Positions 50,874-59,754 of a stretch of 64,000 nucleotides of DNA are shown here, piece by piece. Position numbers and translations under genes: made by a program. The stretch spans positions 1 through 64,000 of the forward strand of contig CAADGK010000061.1 in assembly GCA_900696515.1 (NCBI GenBank), read 5' to 3'. The DNA comes from an uncultured Nitrosospira sp. (GTDB lineage Bacteria; Nitrospirota; Nitrospiria; Nitrospirales; Nitrospiraceae). The notes below the pieces were generated by a model. That model searched no databases. It worked only from the letters and a program-made list of their open reading frames with translations, and was not told the origin of the DNA. The stretch's first letter is position 1, and every line of letters begins with the position of its first letter.

Positions 50874-52640
50874 TCAGTCGCGAAATATTCGTACGGACAC
50901 TTTTCTCCCCTTGATTCGTGCACGGCTGAGCTGTTGAATAATACGTGGAGCGAGGGATTCCGGAACATCGACCAGGGAAAACCGCTCTTCGACTTCGATC
51001 GCGCCGATGACGCTGGAGTTGACGTTCACCTCGTTGGCGATTGCGCCTACAAGATCACCCGGTCTGATACCCGCCTCGCGTCCAGCGCCGATGTATACCC
51101 GCGCCATGCCGGTCTCCCGTCCGCCACCATGACGTGGCGGCCCAGCCGGCCGACGATCAAGTCGAGAGGGCATACTCCGGGACCGATCGTCATAGCGACC
51201 GGCCTGCCGGACCGGTCTGCCGAATTCAGTCTGCCGGGAAGGCAGCGCTGGAATTTCTTGTTCAGGACGCTCCCCACCCTGGGTCCGCACAAGCAGTTTG
51301 ATCGCAGCCGCCGCAACATCGGCCGGTGAATGGGAGACGGCCAGCCGATCGACGAAGGGAGTGAATCCATCCAGCTTACCATCGCGCAAGACCTCGGCCA
51401 TAGTTGCGTGGAGCCGCTCCAATTGTTTAGCGCGAAGATCGGCGACGCTGGGTACCGGCAACACACTCACCTGAGCCTTCGTGTGTTGCTCAATCGTTCG
51501 CAGTAAACGTTGTTCTCGAGGGTCAAGGATCGTGATGGCCACGCCTTCCCGACCGGCTCGGCCGGTCCGGCCGATCCGATGCACGTACACCTCAGCAGAG
51601 GATGGGAGATCATAGTTGATCACATGTGAGACCTGCGGAATGTCCAGACCGCGCGCCGCAACGTCCGTCGCGACTAACAATTCGGTTTGCCCAGCTTTGA
51701 ACGCCTGCATGACGCGATCACGCTGTCCCTGATTCATGCCGCCGTGGATCGCCTCGGCACGATGACCACGCCCCGTGAGCATCGCCGTCACTTCATCAAC
51801 TTCCAGCCTGGTTCGACAGAAGACCAAAGCTGACTTTGCACCAGCTACCTCAATCACGCGGGCGAGTGCGGCGCCTCGATGCGGTCTTGTGACGATATAG
51901 GCCGCTTGCTGGACGCGCGGAGCCGTGCCGGATTTGATAGGTTCTTTTGCAATCGTAATCTCGACGGGGTTGTGGAGATGCCGGTGGGCGATGGAGCGAA
52001 TCCGTGGGGGCATCGTCGCTGAGAACAAGGCAGTCTGTTTGGTCTTGGGTGTGCCCGTCAGAATCGCGTCCAGGTCATCCGCAAACCCCATGTCGAGCAT
52101 TTCATCTGCTTCGTCCAAGACAACGATCTTCACCGCTTGCAACTTCAGGGTGCCACGGCGGATATGGTCCAGGGCTCGCCCAGGTGTGGCCACGACTACA
52201 TCGATCCCACGCTTGAGTGCGTGCAACTGCGGACCGATAGCCTGTCCACCATACACCGCCAACACACTCATCCGTAATTCCTTGCCGTACCGCTGCATCG
52301 CTTCCCCGACTTGGATCGCCAATTCGCGGGTCGGCACGAGCACAAGCGCCGAGGGACGAGCCTTTTCTGCATGCACGATTCGCTGCAGCATCGGTAATGC
52401 GAAGGCCGCAGTCTTGCCGGTCCCTGTGGCCGCCTGCCCTAGAAGATCTCGACCTGCCAGCAGCGGTGGAATGGCCTCCCGTTGGATCGGAGTCGGTTCT
52501 TCATAGCCCAGTGTTTCCAGTGTCGTGAGCAGCGGCGCTTCAAGCCCGAGTGAGGCAAACCCTGGTGAGAAGCCCGTGGCATTCGGGCCGGTGGACGTTG
52601 ACGATTGGTTCTGTTTCATACGGATGCTGACACCTTTCAT
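50874..52640 (-). CDS. deaD: DEAD-box RNA helicase (DeaD/CsdA type)
   Basis: 588-aa DEAD-box helicase. The core (about 25-390) has the Q motif, Walker A AATGTGKT, PTRELAIQ, VLDEADEMLDMGF, SAT, and HRIGRTGRAGR. The C-terminal DbpA-type RNA-binding domain reads RVYIGAGREAGIRPGDLVGA and the region between is basic and proline/arginine-rich (SRQTEFGRPVRQAGRYDDRS). This architecture is that of CsdA/DeaD, which remodel structured RNAs in ribosome assembly and cold growth. Start M1 or M8 (52619) is undecided. Confidence 0.95.
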   Translation of the reverse strand: MKGVSIRMKQNQSSTSTGPNATGFSPGFASLGLEAPLLTTLETLGYEEPTPIQREAIPPLLAGRDLLGQAATGTGKTAAFALPMLQRIVHAEKARPSALVLVPTRELAIQVGEAMQRYGKELRMSVLAVYGGQAIGPQLHALKRGIDVVVATPGRALDHIRRGTLKLQAVKIVVLDEADEMLDMGFADDLDAILTGTPKTKQTALFSATMPPRIRSIAHRHLHNPVEITIAKEPIKSGTAPRVQQAAYIVTRPHRGAALARVIEVAGAKSALVFCRTRLEVDEVTAMLTGRGHRAEAIHGGMNQGQRDRVMQAFKAGQTELLVATDVAARGLDIPQVSHVINYDLPSSAEVYVHRIGRTGRAGREGVAITILDPREQRLLRTIEQHTKAQVSVLPVPSVADLRAKQLERLHATMAEVLRDGKLDGFTPFVDRLAVSHSPADVAAAAIKLLVRTQGGERPEQEIPALPSRQTEFGRPVRQAGRYDDRSRSMPSRLDRRPAGPPRHGGGRETGMARVYIGAGREAGIRPGDLVGAIANEVNVNSSVIGAIEVEERFSLVDVPESLAPRIIQQLSRARIKGRKVSVRIFRD

Positions 52641-53021
52641 GCTGAGATATGGACCGAGAGTCGTCCGAGGAAACCGGAATCATGCTTTCGATGTAGATGG
52701 TACGTGGAAGAGGACGGCCAGCGCAAGACACGTCGACAGAAGACAGCGTAGGGCCTCAATACAGAATCCGTGCGAGCGATCAATACGGCGGCCTCTCATG
52801 ACCCAAAGCTGCAGACAGGCACATCGCGGGCCGTCCGATGTTTCTCGAGGGGCACACCGGAGGGAGCATGGGAATCATGCAGGATCCCCATCCGCCGTGC
52901 GATAGAGAAAGATTCCCCGGGTGGAACAGATCAGCTGTTTCACCCGGGGACTGTCAGGAGGCGTTCAACCGAAACACAACAGGCACTGCCGGCTTATGTG
53001 TCATTGCGACGGACTGCTCAT
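52641..53021. other. Intergenic region upstream of the DEAD-box helicase
   Basis: About 380 bp. It should contain the helicase promoter on the minus strand, and it carries the strong terminator hairpin described at 52915-52949. The overlapping frames on both strands have no ribosome-binding sites. I see no recognisable cold-shock leader motif. Confidence 0.35.
52915..52949 (-). terminator. Strong intrinsic terminator
   Basis: CCCCGGGTGGAACA (52915-52928), loop GATCAGC, TGTTTCACCCGGGG (52936-52949): 13 of 14 bases pair. On the minus strand the stem is followed by AATCTTTCTCT, a T-rich run, and it lies about 75 bp after the stop of the 53022-53345 gene. It is therefore the likely end of that transcript. 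Confidence 0.7.
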
Positions 53022-53345
53022 CTAGGTTCGGCGCATTGCTGCGGCACGGACCGGAACCAGACGATCATCCGTCGGGAGCAGGAATATCAGTTCAGCCAGC
53101 GCACGGTACCGGGCTTCCAATGCTCGACATCGATTGACGAATCGACCGGCGGACAGCCGTGGGAAATAGTCGCGATGCTGCTCATAAAAGAGCGCCCGCC
53201 GTCCCCAGCGCTCGGCCTTGAACAGACACAAACGGGTCACTAATTCCATGAGATGGTTCGGTGACAACCGTGTCAGCCCCCTTCTCAATTGAGCAGTAGG
53301 AAGAACAGATGCAGAGATGGTCAGTCCCTTCGTCACATCATTCAT
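53022..53345 (-). CDS. Hypothetical protein
   Basis: 107-aa basic protein: TKGLTISASVLPTAQLRRGL, HLMELVTRLCLFKAERWGRR and LFYEQHRDYFPRLSAGRFVN, with predicted helices and many arginines. The ATG at 53345 has an AGGAGGG ribosome-binding site, and a strong intrinsic terminator follows the stop, so it is very likely a real, monocistronic gene. I recognise no family. A nucleic-acid or protein-binding role is possible from charge only. Confidence 0.6.
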   Translation of the reverse strand: MNDVTKGLTISASVLPTAQLRRGLTRLSPNHLMELVTRLCLFKAERWGRRALFYEQHRDYFPRLSAGRFVNRCRALEARYRALAELIFLLPTDDRLVPVRAAAMRRT

Positions 53346-53555
53346 CGCTTGCCCTCCTTATATGTTCTGCCGACACAAACCTGGCGAGCACGGTACGTTG
53401 AGCGTTCTACGCACCCGCCGGCTCGGTCATTCTTGGGGGTATCTTATAAGCCCTGAACATGAAAGGATCATTAGGACAAGATGAAAATTTATTCATCAAC
53501 CACAGAAAGGACAATGCTGCGGGTCATCAAGAAAACATCGATGAAACGGAGAAGG

Positions 53556-54002
53556 TTATGAGTCGGCACAGGCACAGCCCGGTAGCGGTTGGGTGGCAAT
53601 GTAGGTGAGATTGTTGGTATAGGAGACAAACCCCTTTCGACGTCCATACAGAGTCAAGACACACTCTGTCCCTTGACGATCGACAAAAAACCGGTAATCG
53701 GTACCGGACGGGGCCGCGATGGCGAACGGACGGGGCCCGAGATTGTAGGTCCTGAGCGTAAAGACCGCCTTGCTGGCGAGCGCGTCGGAGGCTTCCGACG
53801 TTTCACCCTGGTCAGTCAAAATGGCCGACAATCGTTTCGTAAAGGCGGTTCGGCAGGATTCATCCGAGAGATTCGTCACCTTCGTCATTGTTGCGCAGCC
53901 TGCCATGATCAACACACCTACTACGAGAACGCGCCGAAACAGGGAACTACGGCCTACCGATCGGGCTACGACTCCGGAATATTTCACGAGAAATAGATCC
54001 AC
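53556..54002 (-). CDS. Hypothetical lipoprotein
   Basis: 148-aa predicted lipoprotein. The hydrophobic signal ends in the lipobox LIMAGC (cysteine about residue 36), after an unusually long N-region if the GTG at 54002 is used. The mature domain (VTNLSDESCRTAFTKRLSAI, TYNLGPRPFAIAAPSGTDYR, LTLYGRRKGFVSYTNNLTYI) is beta-rich with a cysteine-rich C-terminal CACADS. Not recognised. The downstream region on the minus strand is followed by the 107-aa gene. Confidence 0.6.
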   Translation of the reverse strand: MDLFLVKYSGVVARSVGRSSLFRRVLVVGVLIMAGCATMTKVTNLSDESCRTAFTKRLSAILTDQGETSEASDALASKAVFTLRTYNLGPRPFAIAAPSGTDYRFFVDRQGTECVLTLYGRRKGFVSYTNNLTYIATQPLPGCACADS

Positions 54003-54041
54003 CGCCTGTCCTGACGTGTACTGACCCCGACCAGATTAGGT

Positions 54042-54425
54042 CTAGCCCGTAAAGGCGGATGCGGCTTCTTCTTCAGTGTGACAGAGTTCGATGGTGCTTC
54101 CGTATACGCGGTTCAGGAGATGAAATCCACTGGCTTCCAGCGCCTCCTTGACCATCCCCTTTGCCGCGGCAATTTTCATCTGCCCTTGCACGGCGCTCAA
54201 TTCCTTCGAGGCCAGGATGAGGACTCTGATCCCTCCACTGCTTATATAATCAACATCGGCCAAGTTCAGGACGATCTTTTTCGCACCCTGATCCAGAATC
54301 TTCTTGATTTCCTTGTTCCCCTGGTCGGCAGTGGTGGCAGACAAGCTCCCCTGCACCTTCACGAAAGTAATCCCCGCACTCTCACGGGACGTCACGGTCA
54401 ATGTATGTCGGGTTCCTTGGTCCAT
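54042..54425 (-). CDS. STAS-domain anti-sigma-factor antagonist
   Basis: 127-aa single STAS protein of the SpoIIAA/RsbV type. FVKVQGSLSATTADQGNKEI and LADVDYISSGGIRVLILASK contain the phosphorylatable serine (S62 or S63). The start at 54425 fits AAGGAGG; an adjacent ATG at 54428 is too close to the Shine-Dalgarno site. It lies 124 bp downstream of the large MHYT-PP2C protein on the same strand and is its natural partner: the phosphatase domain may dephosphorylate it and the kinase domain phosphorylate it. Confidence 0.9.
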   Translation of the reverse strand: MDQGTRHTLTVTSRESAGITFVKVQGSLSATTADQGNKEIKKILDQGAKKIVLNLADVDYISSGGIRVLILASKELSAVQGQMKIAAAKGMVKEALEASGFHLLNRVYGSTIELCHTEEEAASAFTG

Positions 54426-54549
54426 CATCCCCTCCTTACCGATCGCACATGAATCACACGCTCCGAGCTGTCTATGATAGCAGTGATATCTTTCCCATTC
54501 CACCGGTACGAACTCAACCGACTGAGAAGAATAAACACCTCAAGCGGAC

Positions 54550-57333
54550 TTACCCTCCCTCTTGAACCTTTGAGTACGCCTCCTCCAAGGTCGAGGTATG
54601 GAGGCTCATCATCAACGCGCCGCTCAGTTGAAGTACCGTGCGAACCTGCTCGTTCCCCCCTGAGAGCAGGAGTCGGCCGCCTGATCCGGTCATGACCATG
54701 ACAGCTTTCAAGATGACCCGCAACCCTATCGAGGAAATGTACGAGATACGGGAGAGGTCAACCACGACCCGACGCGCGCCGCTCTCGATGTGACTCGTCA
54801 GAATCCGCTCGACCTCCGGTGCGCTGTTCGTGTCAAAGCGATCTCGCGGCGTCACGACCACCACGACACCGCGTCGAACCGATTCAACATCCGCCCCCGC
54901 GCCCATCGGCTCCTGAGGCAGTCGCGGCGGCTGCATCTCGACATCGCTCGCGCTGCTCTTCTTGTGATCATCACGGGCGCCGAGGACCGGCGACGTGGAG
55001 AGCATTTTCTTCTTCACCGTCAGCACATTGCGTCCCACATTGCGGTGGTAGATCACCTCGTCGAACATGGAGCGGACCAGATGAATTCCCAACCCGCCGA
55101 TTTCTCGTTCGTGCAGCAAGAGCGAGAGGTCCGGAGGCGCAGCGGTCAACGGATTGAAGGGAATGCCGTCGTCCGAAATGGTCAGAATGACACACCCATC
55201 TCGAACGTCGCCTTCCACATCGATAGAATGCTCCGTCGGATCGTTGGGAAACGCATACTGCACCACATTGTTGAGCAGGTCGTCCAGCGCCATGTTGAGC
55301 GTGGGAATCAGCGGCCTGGCCCCTTCCCACTGCCCCACGTATTCCTCAAAGGCAACCTGTAAAACGGGAATCGCCTCCAACTGATTGGACATCCTTTGCC
55401 GAAAGACGCGAGTTGCGACATCGGACGGAGTCATGCCGTGATAGCGCAGCCCCAGCATGGTGATGTCGTCCGCCTGTGGGACGTCACCCGCGAAGGTTCT
55501 CACCGCCTGCATGACTGCGCCCAGACGATCCACCACCGACGAAACCCGCGATGTGTCCAACACCGCTTTCAACCGATCCTTGCCGAACAGTTCGCGCCTC
55601 CTATTGTCTGCTTCGGTGACTCCGTCGGTATAGAGAAATAGTTCATCACCCGGCTCCAGTCGGATCGTACTTTCCTTGAAGGCAATGCCTGCCATAGGCC
55701 CGACCATGGGACCATCTTGAGCCGTCAACCATTCGAACATCCCATCCTTGCGCTTCAACAAGGGAGGATTATGGCCGGCATTGGTCGTTACCAGCGTGCC
55801 GTCCCGAAGATTCAAAATGCCGAGATAGAGCGTGACGAACATGCAGCTGTCGTTCTCCGCGCTCAGCGCATCGTTCACATGGGTCACGATACTGGCCGGC
55901 GAGGGATCGGAGGCCGCTCGCGTCTTCACCATGATTTTCGTCATGGCCATAAACAACGCCGCGGGGACTCCGTTGCCCGACACATCCCCGATCACGAAAC
56001 AGAGCCGATGCTGATCGACCAGAAAGAAATCATAGAGATCGCCGCCGATCTCCAAGGCCGGCTCGAGCACGGCATACAGCTCCAGTTCTTTTCGATCTGG
56101 GAAGGCGGGAAATACGCGCGGCAGCATACTCAGTTGAATATCGCGGCCGACGTTCAACTCTTCCTGCATACGGGCTTTGGTGGTTTCGACCAAGGCCAAC
56201 GAATCCGCTAATCGGGCCTTGGCGTCCTCGGCCGCCTGCTCGGCATTTTTCAAAGCCGTAATGTCCGTGGCAATAAACACGATTCCCCCGTCGTGCGTTT
56301 TCCGTTCGTTGATTTGAAGCCATTCCCCGCTGGATCGATATTGGATATAGGGAGCGACCGGATTGCGATGCATGTCAAGTCGCCATCGCATCCAGGGCTC
56401 GACATTGCCCATTGCAGCCGGGATATCGCCGCGTTCGGCGGTTCGGCGGACGATCGACTCGAACAGGTCGCCGGGTTGGACCTGCGCCCCGGTCCCGGAC
56501 ATGACTTCCCGGTACTTGCGATTGCAGATGACCAGACGGTCGCCCACGTCGAACAGTGCAAACCATTGCGGGACGCTCTCGATGGCTTCGATCAGGCGAG
56601 CATGGCTTGCGCGTGCCAGACGAGATGCCTTGGTGACTTGCCGATCGATGATGGCCAGGAGGGTTGAAAGCGACACGGCCACGACAGCGAGCAACTCCAC
56701 GTCGATCGCCGTCGGCTGAATACGGCTCGCAGCATCGACCGCGCCGTACATCGGAATCAACCCGACCAGGTGGGACCCGGCGAGAGCAAACCCCATGGCG
56801 GTGGCCTTTTCCGTCACCCGCCACCCGCCGGTCGTAATATTCCAGCCTCCGATCACGATGACGGCGATGCTGAGCACGACGATACCGATGATCGAGCAGA
56901 CAACGGGAAGCAGGATAGCCTGGACATCGATCGGCGGATGCACGGCCATCGTGCTGGTCGCATGGGTGAGCCCCATGCAGGCCCCCATCAGCATACCCCC
57001 GGAGACCAGCCGCATCCACCCCTCGACATGACTGCTGATCACATAGACGGCAATGGCTCCCGTTGCCCCTGCGGAGAGCAGTGAGAATACGGCAAGACCC
57101 GCGTCTTCACTTGCCGAAACAGTTGGACAGAAAGCAAGGTTCCCGATGAAATGCATGGCCCAGATCTCAAGCCCGCCCGCAACGGCTCCGATGAACAGCC
57201 ATCGAATCGTGGTTTGCCCTTGATCGGGAGCCCGCATCCGTTCGGCAATACTCAGGATCACATAGGAGGCTGCGCCACCGAGTAACATCGAACAGAGCGC
57301 GAGCAGCGGATCACAGATTCCCAACACAGACAC
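54550..57333 (-). CDS. MHYT-PAS-PP2C-HATPase-STAS regulator
   Basis: 927-aa membrane regulator. Parts in order: an MHYT sensor of seven helices (1-230) with MHFIGNLAF and LTHATST motifs, thought to bind metals or diatomic gases in other proteins; a PAS domain (about 245-360); a coiled coil; a SpoIIE/RsbU PP2C-type phosphatase (about 395-610) with GGDLYDFFL and GDVSGNGVPAALF; a HATPase_c anti-sigma-type kinase domain (about 650-780) with the N-box NMALDDLLNNVVQYAF and GGLGIHLVRSM; and a C-terminal STAS domain (about 825-925) with DLSRISYISSIGLRVI. All three elements of a partner switch are thus in one chain. The target is unknown. Confidence 0.9.
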   Translation of the reverse strand: MSVLGICDPLLALCSMLLGGAASYVILSIAERMRAPDQGQTTIRWLFIGAVAGGLEIWAMHFIGNLAFCPTVSASEDAGLAVFSLLSAGATGAIAVYVISSHVEGWMRLVSGGMLMGACMGLTHATSTMAVHPPIDVQAILLPVVCSIIGIVVLSIAVIVIGGWNITTGGWRVTEKATAMGFALAGSHLVGLIPMYGAVDAASRIQPTAIDVELLAVVAVSLSTLLAIIDRQVTKASRLARASHARLIEAIESVPQWFALFDVGDRLVICNRKYREVMSGTGAQVQPGDLFESIVRRTAERGDIPAAMGNVEPWMRWRLDMHRNPVAPYIQYRSSGEWLQINERKTHDGGIVFIATDITALKNAEQAAEDAKARLADSLALVETTKARMQEELNVGRDIQLSMLPRVFPAFPDRKELELYAVLEPALEIGGDLYDFFLVDQHRLCFVIGDVSGNGVPAALFMAMTKIMVKTRAASDPSPASIVTHVNDALSAENDSCMFVTLYLGILNLRDGTLVTTNAGHNPPLLKRKDGMFEWLTAQDGPMVGPMAGIAFKESTIRLEPGDELFLYTDGVTEADNRRRELFGKDRLKAVLDTSRVSSVVDRLGAVMQAVRTFAGDVPQADDITMLGLRYHGMTPSDVATRVFRQRMSNQLEAIPVLQVAFEEYVGQWEGARPLIPTLNMALDDLLNNVVQYAFPNDPTEHSIDVEGDVRDGCVILTISDDGIPFNPLTAAPPDLSLLLHEREIGGLGIHLVRSMFDEVIYHRNVGRNVLTVKKKMLSTSPVLGARDDHKKSSASDVEMQPPRLPQEPMGAGADVESVRRGVVVVVTPRDRFDTNSAPEVERILTSHIESGARRVVVDLSRISYISSIGLRVILKAVMVMTGSGGRLLLSGGNEQVRTVLQLSGALMMSLHTSTLEEAYSKVQEGG

Positions 57334-57786
57334 ACTCCGCTAAGGATTGAGGCCCCTGAACAGGTATGACATCATAATACCCCGCCTCCAGGTTGTAGGC
57401 CGTGAGGGCAAGGCAGCGTCTGAAATGACCACCCGTAACTCGTGGCAATCCCATACCATGTTGAACCTACGCTGGCAAGCAGAAGGGGCACGGTTTACCT
57501 AAGAGCTGAGACCGCATCTGCTGAACGAAGCACGTCCGACGCGGAGTTCCCAACTGCAGGGCCGCCAACCAATAGACTGATCGGACCTGTCGAAGAATAT
57601 TCTCCTTCGCAATCACCCCCAAGAAGCGGCTAACCGGACTCTTCGCCCGATTACCCTCCTCTCCGCCGAACCTTGCGCCGGGTCTGCGCTCCATCACGTC
57701 CGGAAAATTGAATATTGCTGGTCAAAAGGCGGCAGCCGGTATGTAATTGTAGCCAAGTAGATTGACTCACCGGAGGGAGTAAGATC
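57334..57786. other. Intergenic region with promoter of the OMP gene and a lepB relic
   Basis: About 450 bp between the divergent MHYT-type regulator and the barrel gene. It contains the degraded lepB fragment described at 57510-57665. Upstream of 57787 there is a Shine-Dalgarno GGAGG, and an AT-rich segment between 57710 and 57765 is the best place for the promoter of the barrel gene. Confidence 0.35.
57510..57665 (-). pseudogene. C-terminal fragment of a signal-peptidase-I gene
   Basis: The minus-strand frame reads GNRAKSPVSRFLGVIAKENI then LRQVRSVYWLAALQ and TPRRTCFVQQM. It aligns with DNREESLDSRFLGPINKEHV ... GRVLFVYWSVD ... HAPRWERLNQLV at the end of the SPase-I-like gene 1 kb away, including its box E. 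The DNA also matches (CCCAAGAAGCGGCT against CCCAAGAAACGGCT). It has no N-terminus, so it is a decayed partial duplicate. Confidence 0.65.
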
Positions 57787-58515
57787 ATGGCCAATCGAAG
57801 GAGTATTGTCGTTCTGGGTCTTGTGCTATGGATAGGACTTCTTATGTATCCCAAAGAAGGATCAGCGGAATGGTACGCTGATGCCTACGCGGGAGCAGTC
57901 TTCACCTCAAATACGGATCTGACAGTAACGAGCTCATTGGGGACAACGACAACCTATCAAAGCCTCGACATACACAACAGTTGGACGGCCGGAGGTCGTG
58001 GAGGCTATTGGCTGGAAAAGCAGAGCATGGATTGGCTTGGATTCGGGCTGGACGTCTTTTTCTTCCATGTGAAGACGCCTCCAGGACAACAGGTCGGGGT
58101 GGTCAGTGGTGGAGGAAGTACCACACAATTTGCCCATTGGAGTTTGCCGGCATGGGGAATAGGGTTCGATGTATTGCGGCTGCGTCTCCCACTGCTGCGG
58201 GATGACCAATTCGTTCACGGACGCGTGCAGCCATATCTAGCCGCCGGACCGGCGGTATTCATTACCTATGCCGGACAAAACACGTTTGTTCAACCTGACG
58301 GACAAAGCTCCACAGACGCGTCGGTCGGTGCAAAAGTGGACGCCGGAGTAACCGTCATGGTCACGAAACGGATAGGAGCATTCGCACAATATCGCTTCAC
58401 CCACTTCACCAATGAATTGGAGTATCAGAATACTACACCGGCTCTGGCAACGGAAACTTTTAAAACCACGTACGACACGCATCATGCAATCGCAGGCCTG
58501 TCTTTACGCTTCTGA
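57787..58515 (+). CDS. Outer-membrane beta-barrel protein
   Basis: 242-aa small OmpW/OmpA-type barrel. A signal peptide (IVVLGLVLWIGLLMYPKEGS to SAE) is followed by EWYADAYAGAVFTSNTDLTV, GGRGGYWLEKQSMDWLGFGL, VQPYLAAGPAVFITYAGQNT and the C-terminal AIAGLSLRF, which has a terminal phenylalanine as barrels need. The GAFAQYRFTHF segment resembles the last strands of Lom/OmpA-like eight-strand barrels. Ligand unknown. ATG at 57787, with GGAGG upstream. Confidence 0.85.
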   Translation: MANRRSIVVLGLVLWIGLLMYPKEGSAEWYADAYAGAVFTSNTDLTVTSSLGTTTTYQSLDIHNSWTAGGRGGYWLEKQSMDWLGFGLDVFFFHVKTPPGQQVGVVSGGGSTTQFAHWSLPAWGIGFDVLRLRLPLLRDDQFVHGRVQPYLAAGPAVFITYAGQNTFVQPDGQSSTDASVGAKVDAGVTVMVTKRIGAFAQYRFTHFTNELEYQNTTPALATETFKTTYDTHHAIAGLSLRF

Positions 58516-58536
58516 TTTCACCGGCCAACTCCCCGT

Positions 58537-58567
58537 GCCTGCTCGGTCTGATCAAGGCCGAGCAGGC
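58537..58567. terminator. Bidirectional intrinsic terminator
   Basis: GCCTGCTCGGTC (58537-58548), loop TGATCAA, GGCCGAGCAGGC (58556-58567): 12 pairs including one G-U. It lies between the convergent barrel gene and the SPase-I-like gene, with T-rich stretches on the plus-strand side (CCATTTTC). Probably ends both transcripts. Confidence 0.7.
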
Positions 58568-58644
58568 CACAGCCTCTCCATTTTCAACTTCTTCGGCATG
58601 CGCAACAGGAGCAGGACCATCAGCGTGAGCACCACACCTCGCTG

Positions 58645-59661
58645 TCAACGCACCAACTGATTGAGCCGTTCCCATCGTGGAGCGTGTGTATCAGGGTCCA
58701 CCGACCAGTAGACAAAGAGCACCCGTCCCAGCACGTGCTCTTTGTTGATCGGACCCAAGAAACGGCTGTCTAAACTCTCCTCCCGGTTGTCACCCATGAG
58801 GAAATAGGTCTCCAGCGGCACGGTGATCGTCGGGAGATGATCCCGGACGTGCCCGGCCATACTGGAGCGGTCGGAATGGCGGACGTAGGGCTCCGGCAAG
58901 GCTTCACCATTCACATACACCACCTGGTCACGAATCGTAATTTGATCACCGGGAAGTCCGATGACGCGGTGGAGAAACCGCTTTCCGTTCTCATCCGGAT
59001 AGCGGTAGACGACGACATCCCCCAGCTGCGGTTCGGCAGCCTGATAGGCAACCTGGTGCACAATCACATGGTCGCCCGGCAACAACGTCGGTTCCATGGC
59101 TTGGCTTGGGATCTGGTAAATCTGAGACCGTGCGCGAACGGCCGGCAGGAGATCCGGTAACCGGTCTCTGACGAAAGACTCGCGAAGATCCTGTAATCTG
59201 GACGCCGACTGAATCTCGTTGTCATACCCGGCGAGCAGCGCCTGTGCCTCTTCCCCTGGCAGGCTCGTGCCATAGTATGCGGCGAGATGATCCTCCCAGA
59301 AATTCGTGGGCGCGAGATCGATGAGCATGACCTTGAGCGAGCGCACAAACGACTGCTCGATAAGATCGGTTTGGCTCAACGTTAATGGGGTAGAAAGACC
59401 GGACTGGGCCTCAAGCAGACGGGTATATCCCACGGCATCTGCCTGGGCCTCAATGACGTGGAATAATCGGTCCGATGTGACTTCCAGTCTGGCGAGTTGT
59501 TGGTAGACCGTGAACGGCTCCTGATCGACATGAGACACGCTCAACGAGGTCTCGCTGCACCCTGTCCAAAGACCAAGTCCCACTCCAATCAACCAGAAGA
59601 TGACGGGACTATAACAGCTTCTGCCGCATGCGGACACATCGCGGAACGACTTGTGAGTCAT
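58645..59661 (-). CDS. Signal-peptidase-I-like protein with a lost catalytic dyad
   Basis: 338-aa homologue of type I signal peptidase (S26 fold) with an extra N-terminal part. A membrane/lipobox-like segment (GLWTGC, C35) and a helical domain of about 130 residues precede the peptidase domain (from about 180). Box B reads YQIPSQAMEPTLLPGDHVIV: the position of the nucleophile Ser (IPSGSM in E. coli) is A188. Box D reads RFLHRVIGLPGDQI: the general-base Lys is H231. Box E (GDNREESLDSRF) is intact. It therefore probably lacks signal peptidase activity unless another residue substitutes. Start at 59661; a start at 59679 is possible. A decayed copy of its C-terminus lies at 57510-57665. Confidence 0.85.
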   Translation of the reverse strand: MTHKSFRDVSACGRSCYSPVIFWLIGVGLGLWTGCSETSLSVSHVDQEPFTVYQQLARLEVTSDRLFHVIEAQADAVGYTRLLEAQSGLSTPLTLSQTDLIEQSFVRSLKVMLIDLAPTNFWEDHLAAYYGTSLPGEEAQALLAGYDNEIQSASRLQDLRESFVRDRLPDLLPAVRARSQIYQIPSQAMEPTLLPGDHVIVHQVAYQAAEPQLGDVVVYRYPDENGKRFLHRVIGLPGDQITIRDQVVYVNGEALPEPYVRHSDRSSMAGHVRDHLPTITVPLETYFLMGDNREESLDSRFLGPINKEHVLGRVLFVYWSVDPDTHAPRWERLNQLVR

Positions 59662-59754
59662 CTCCCCTCCCCTCGTCATGCCGCCGGAAGAATACCGCAC
59701 TGTGCGTCGATGGGAAAGCCCTACCCACCCACATCCCGGCCGACAATCACTCAA

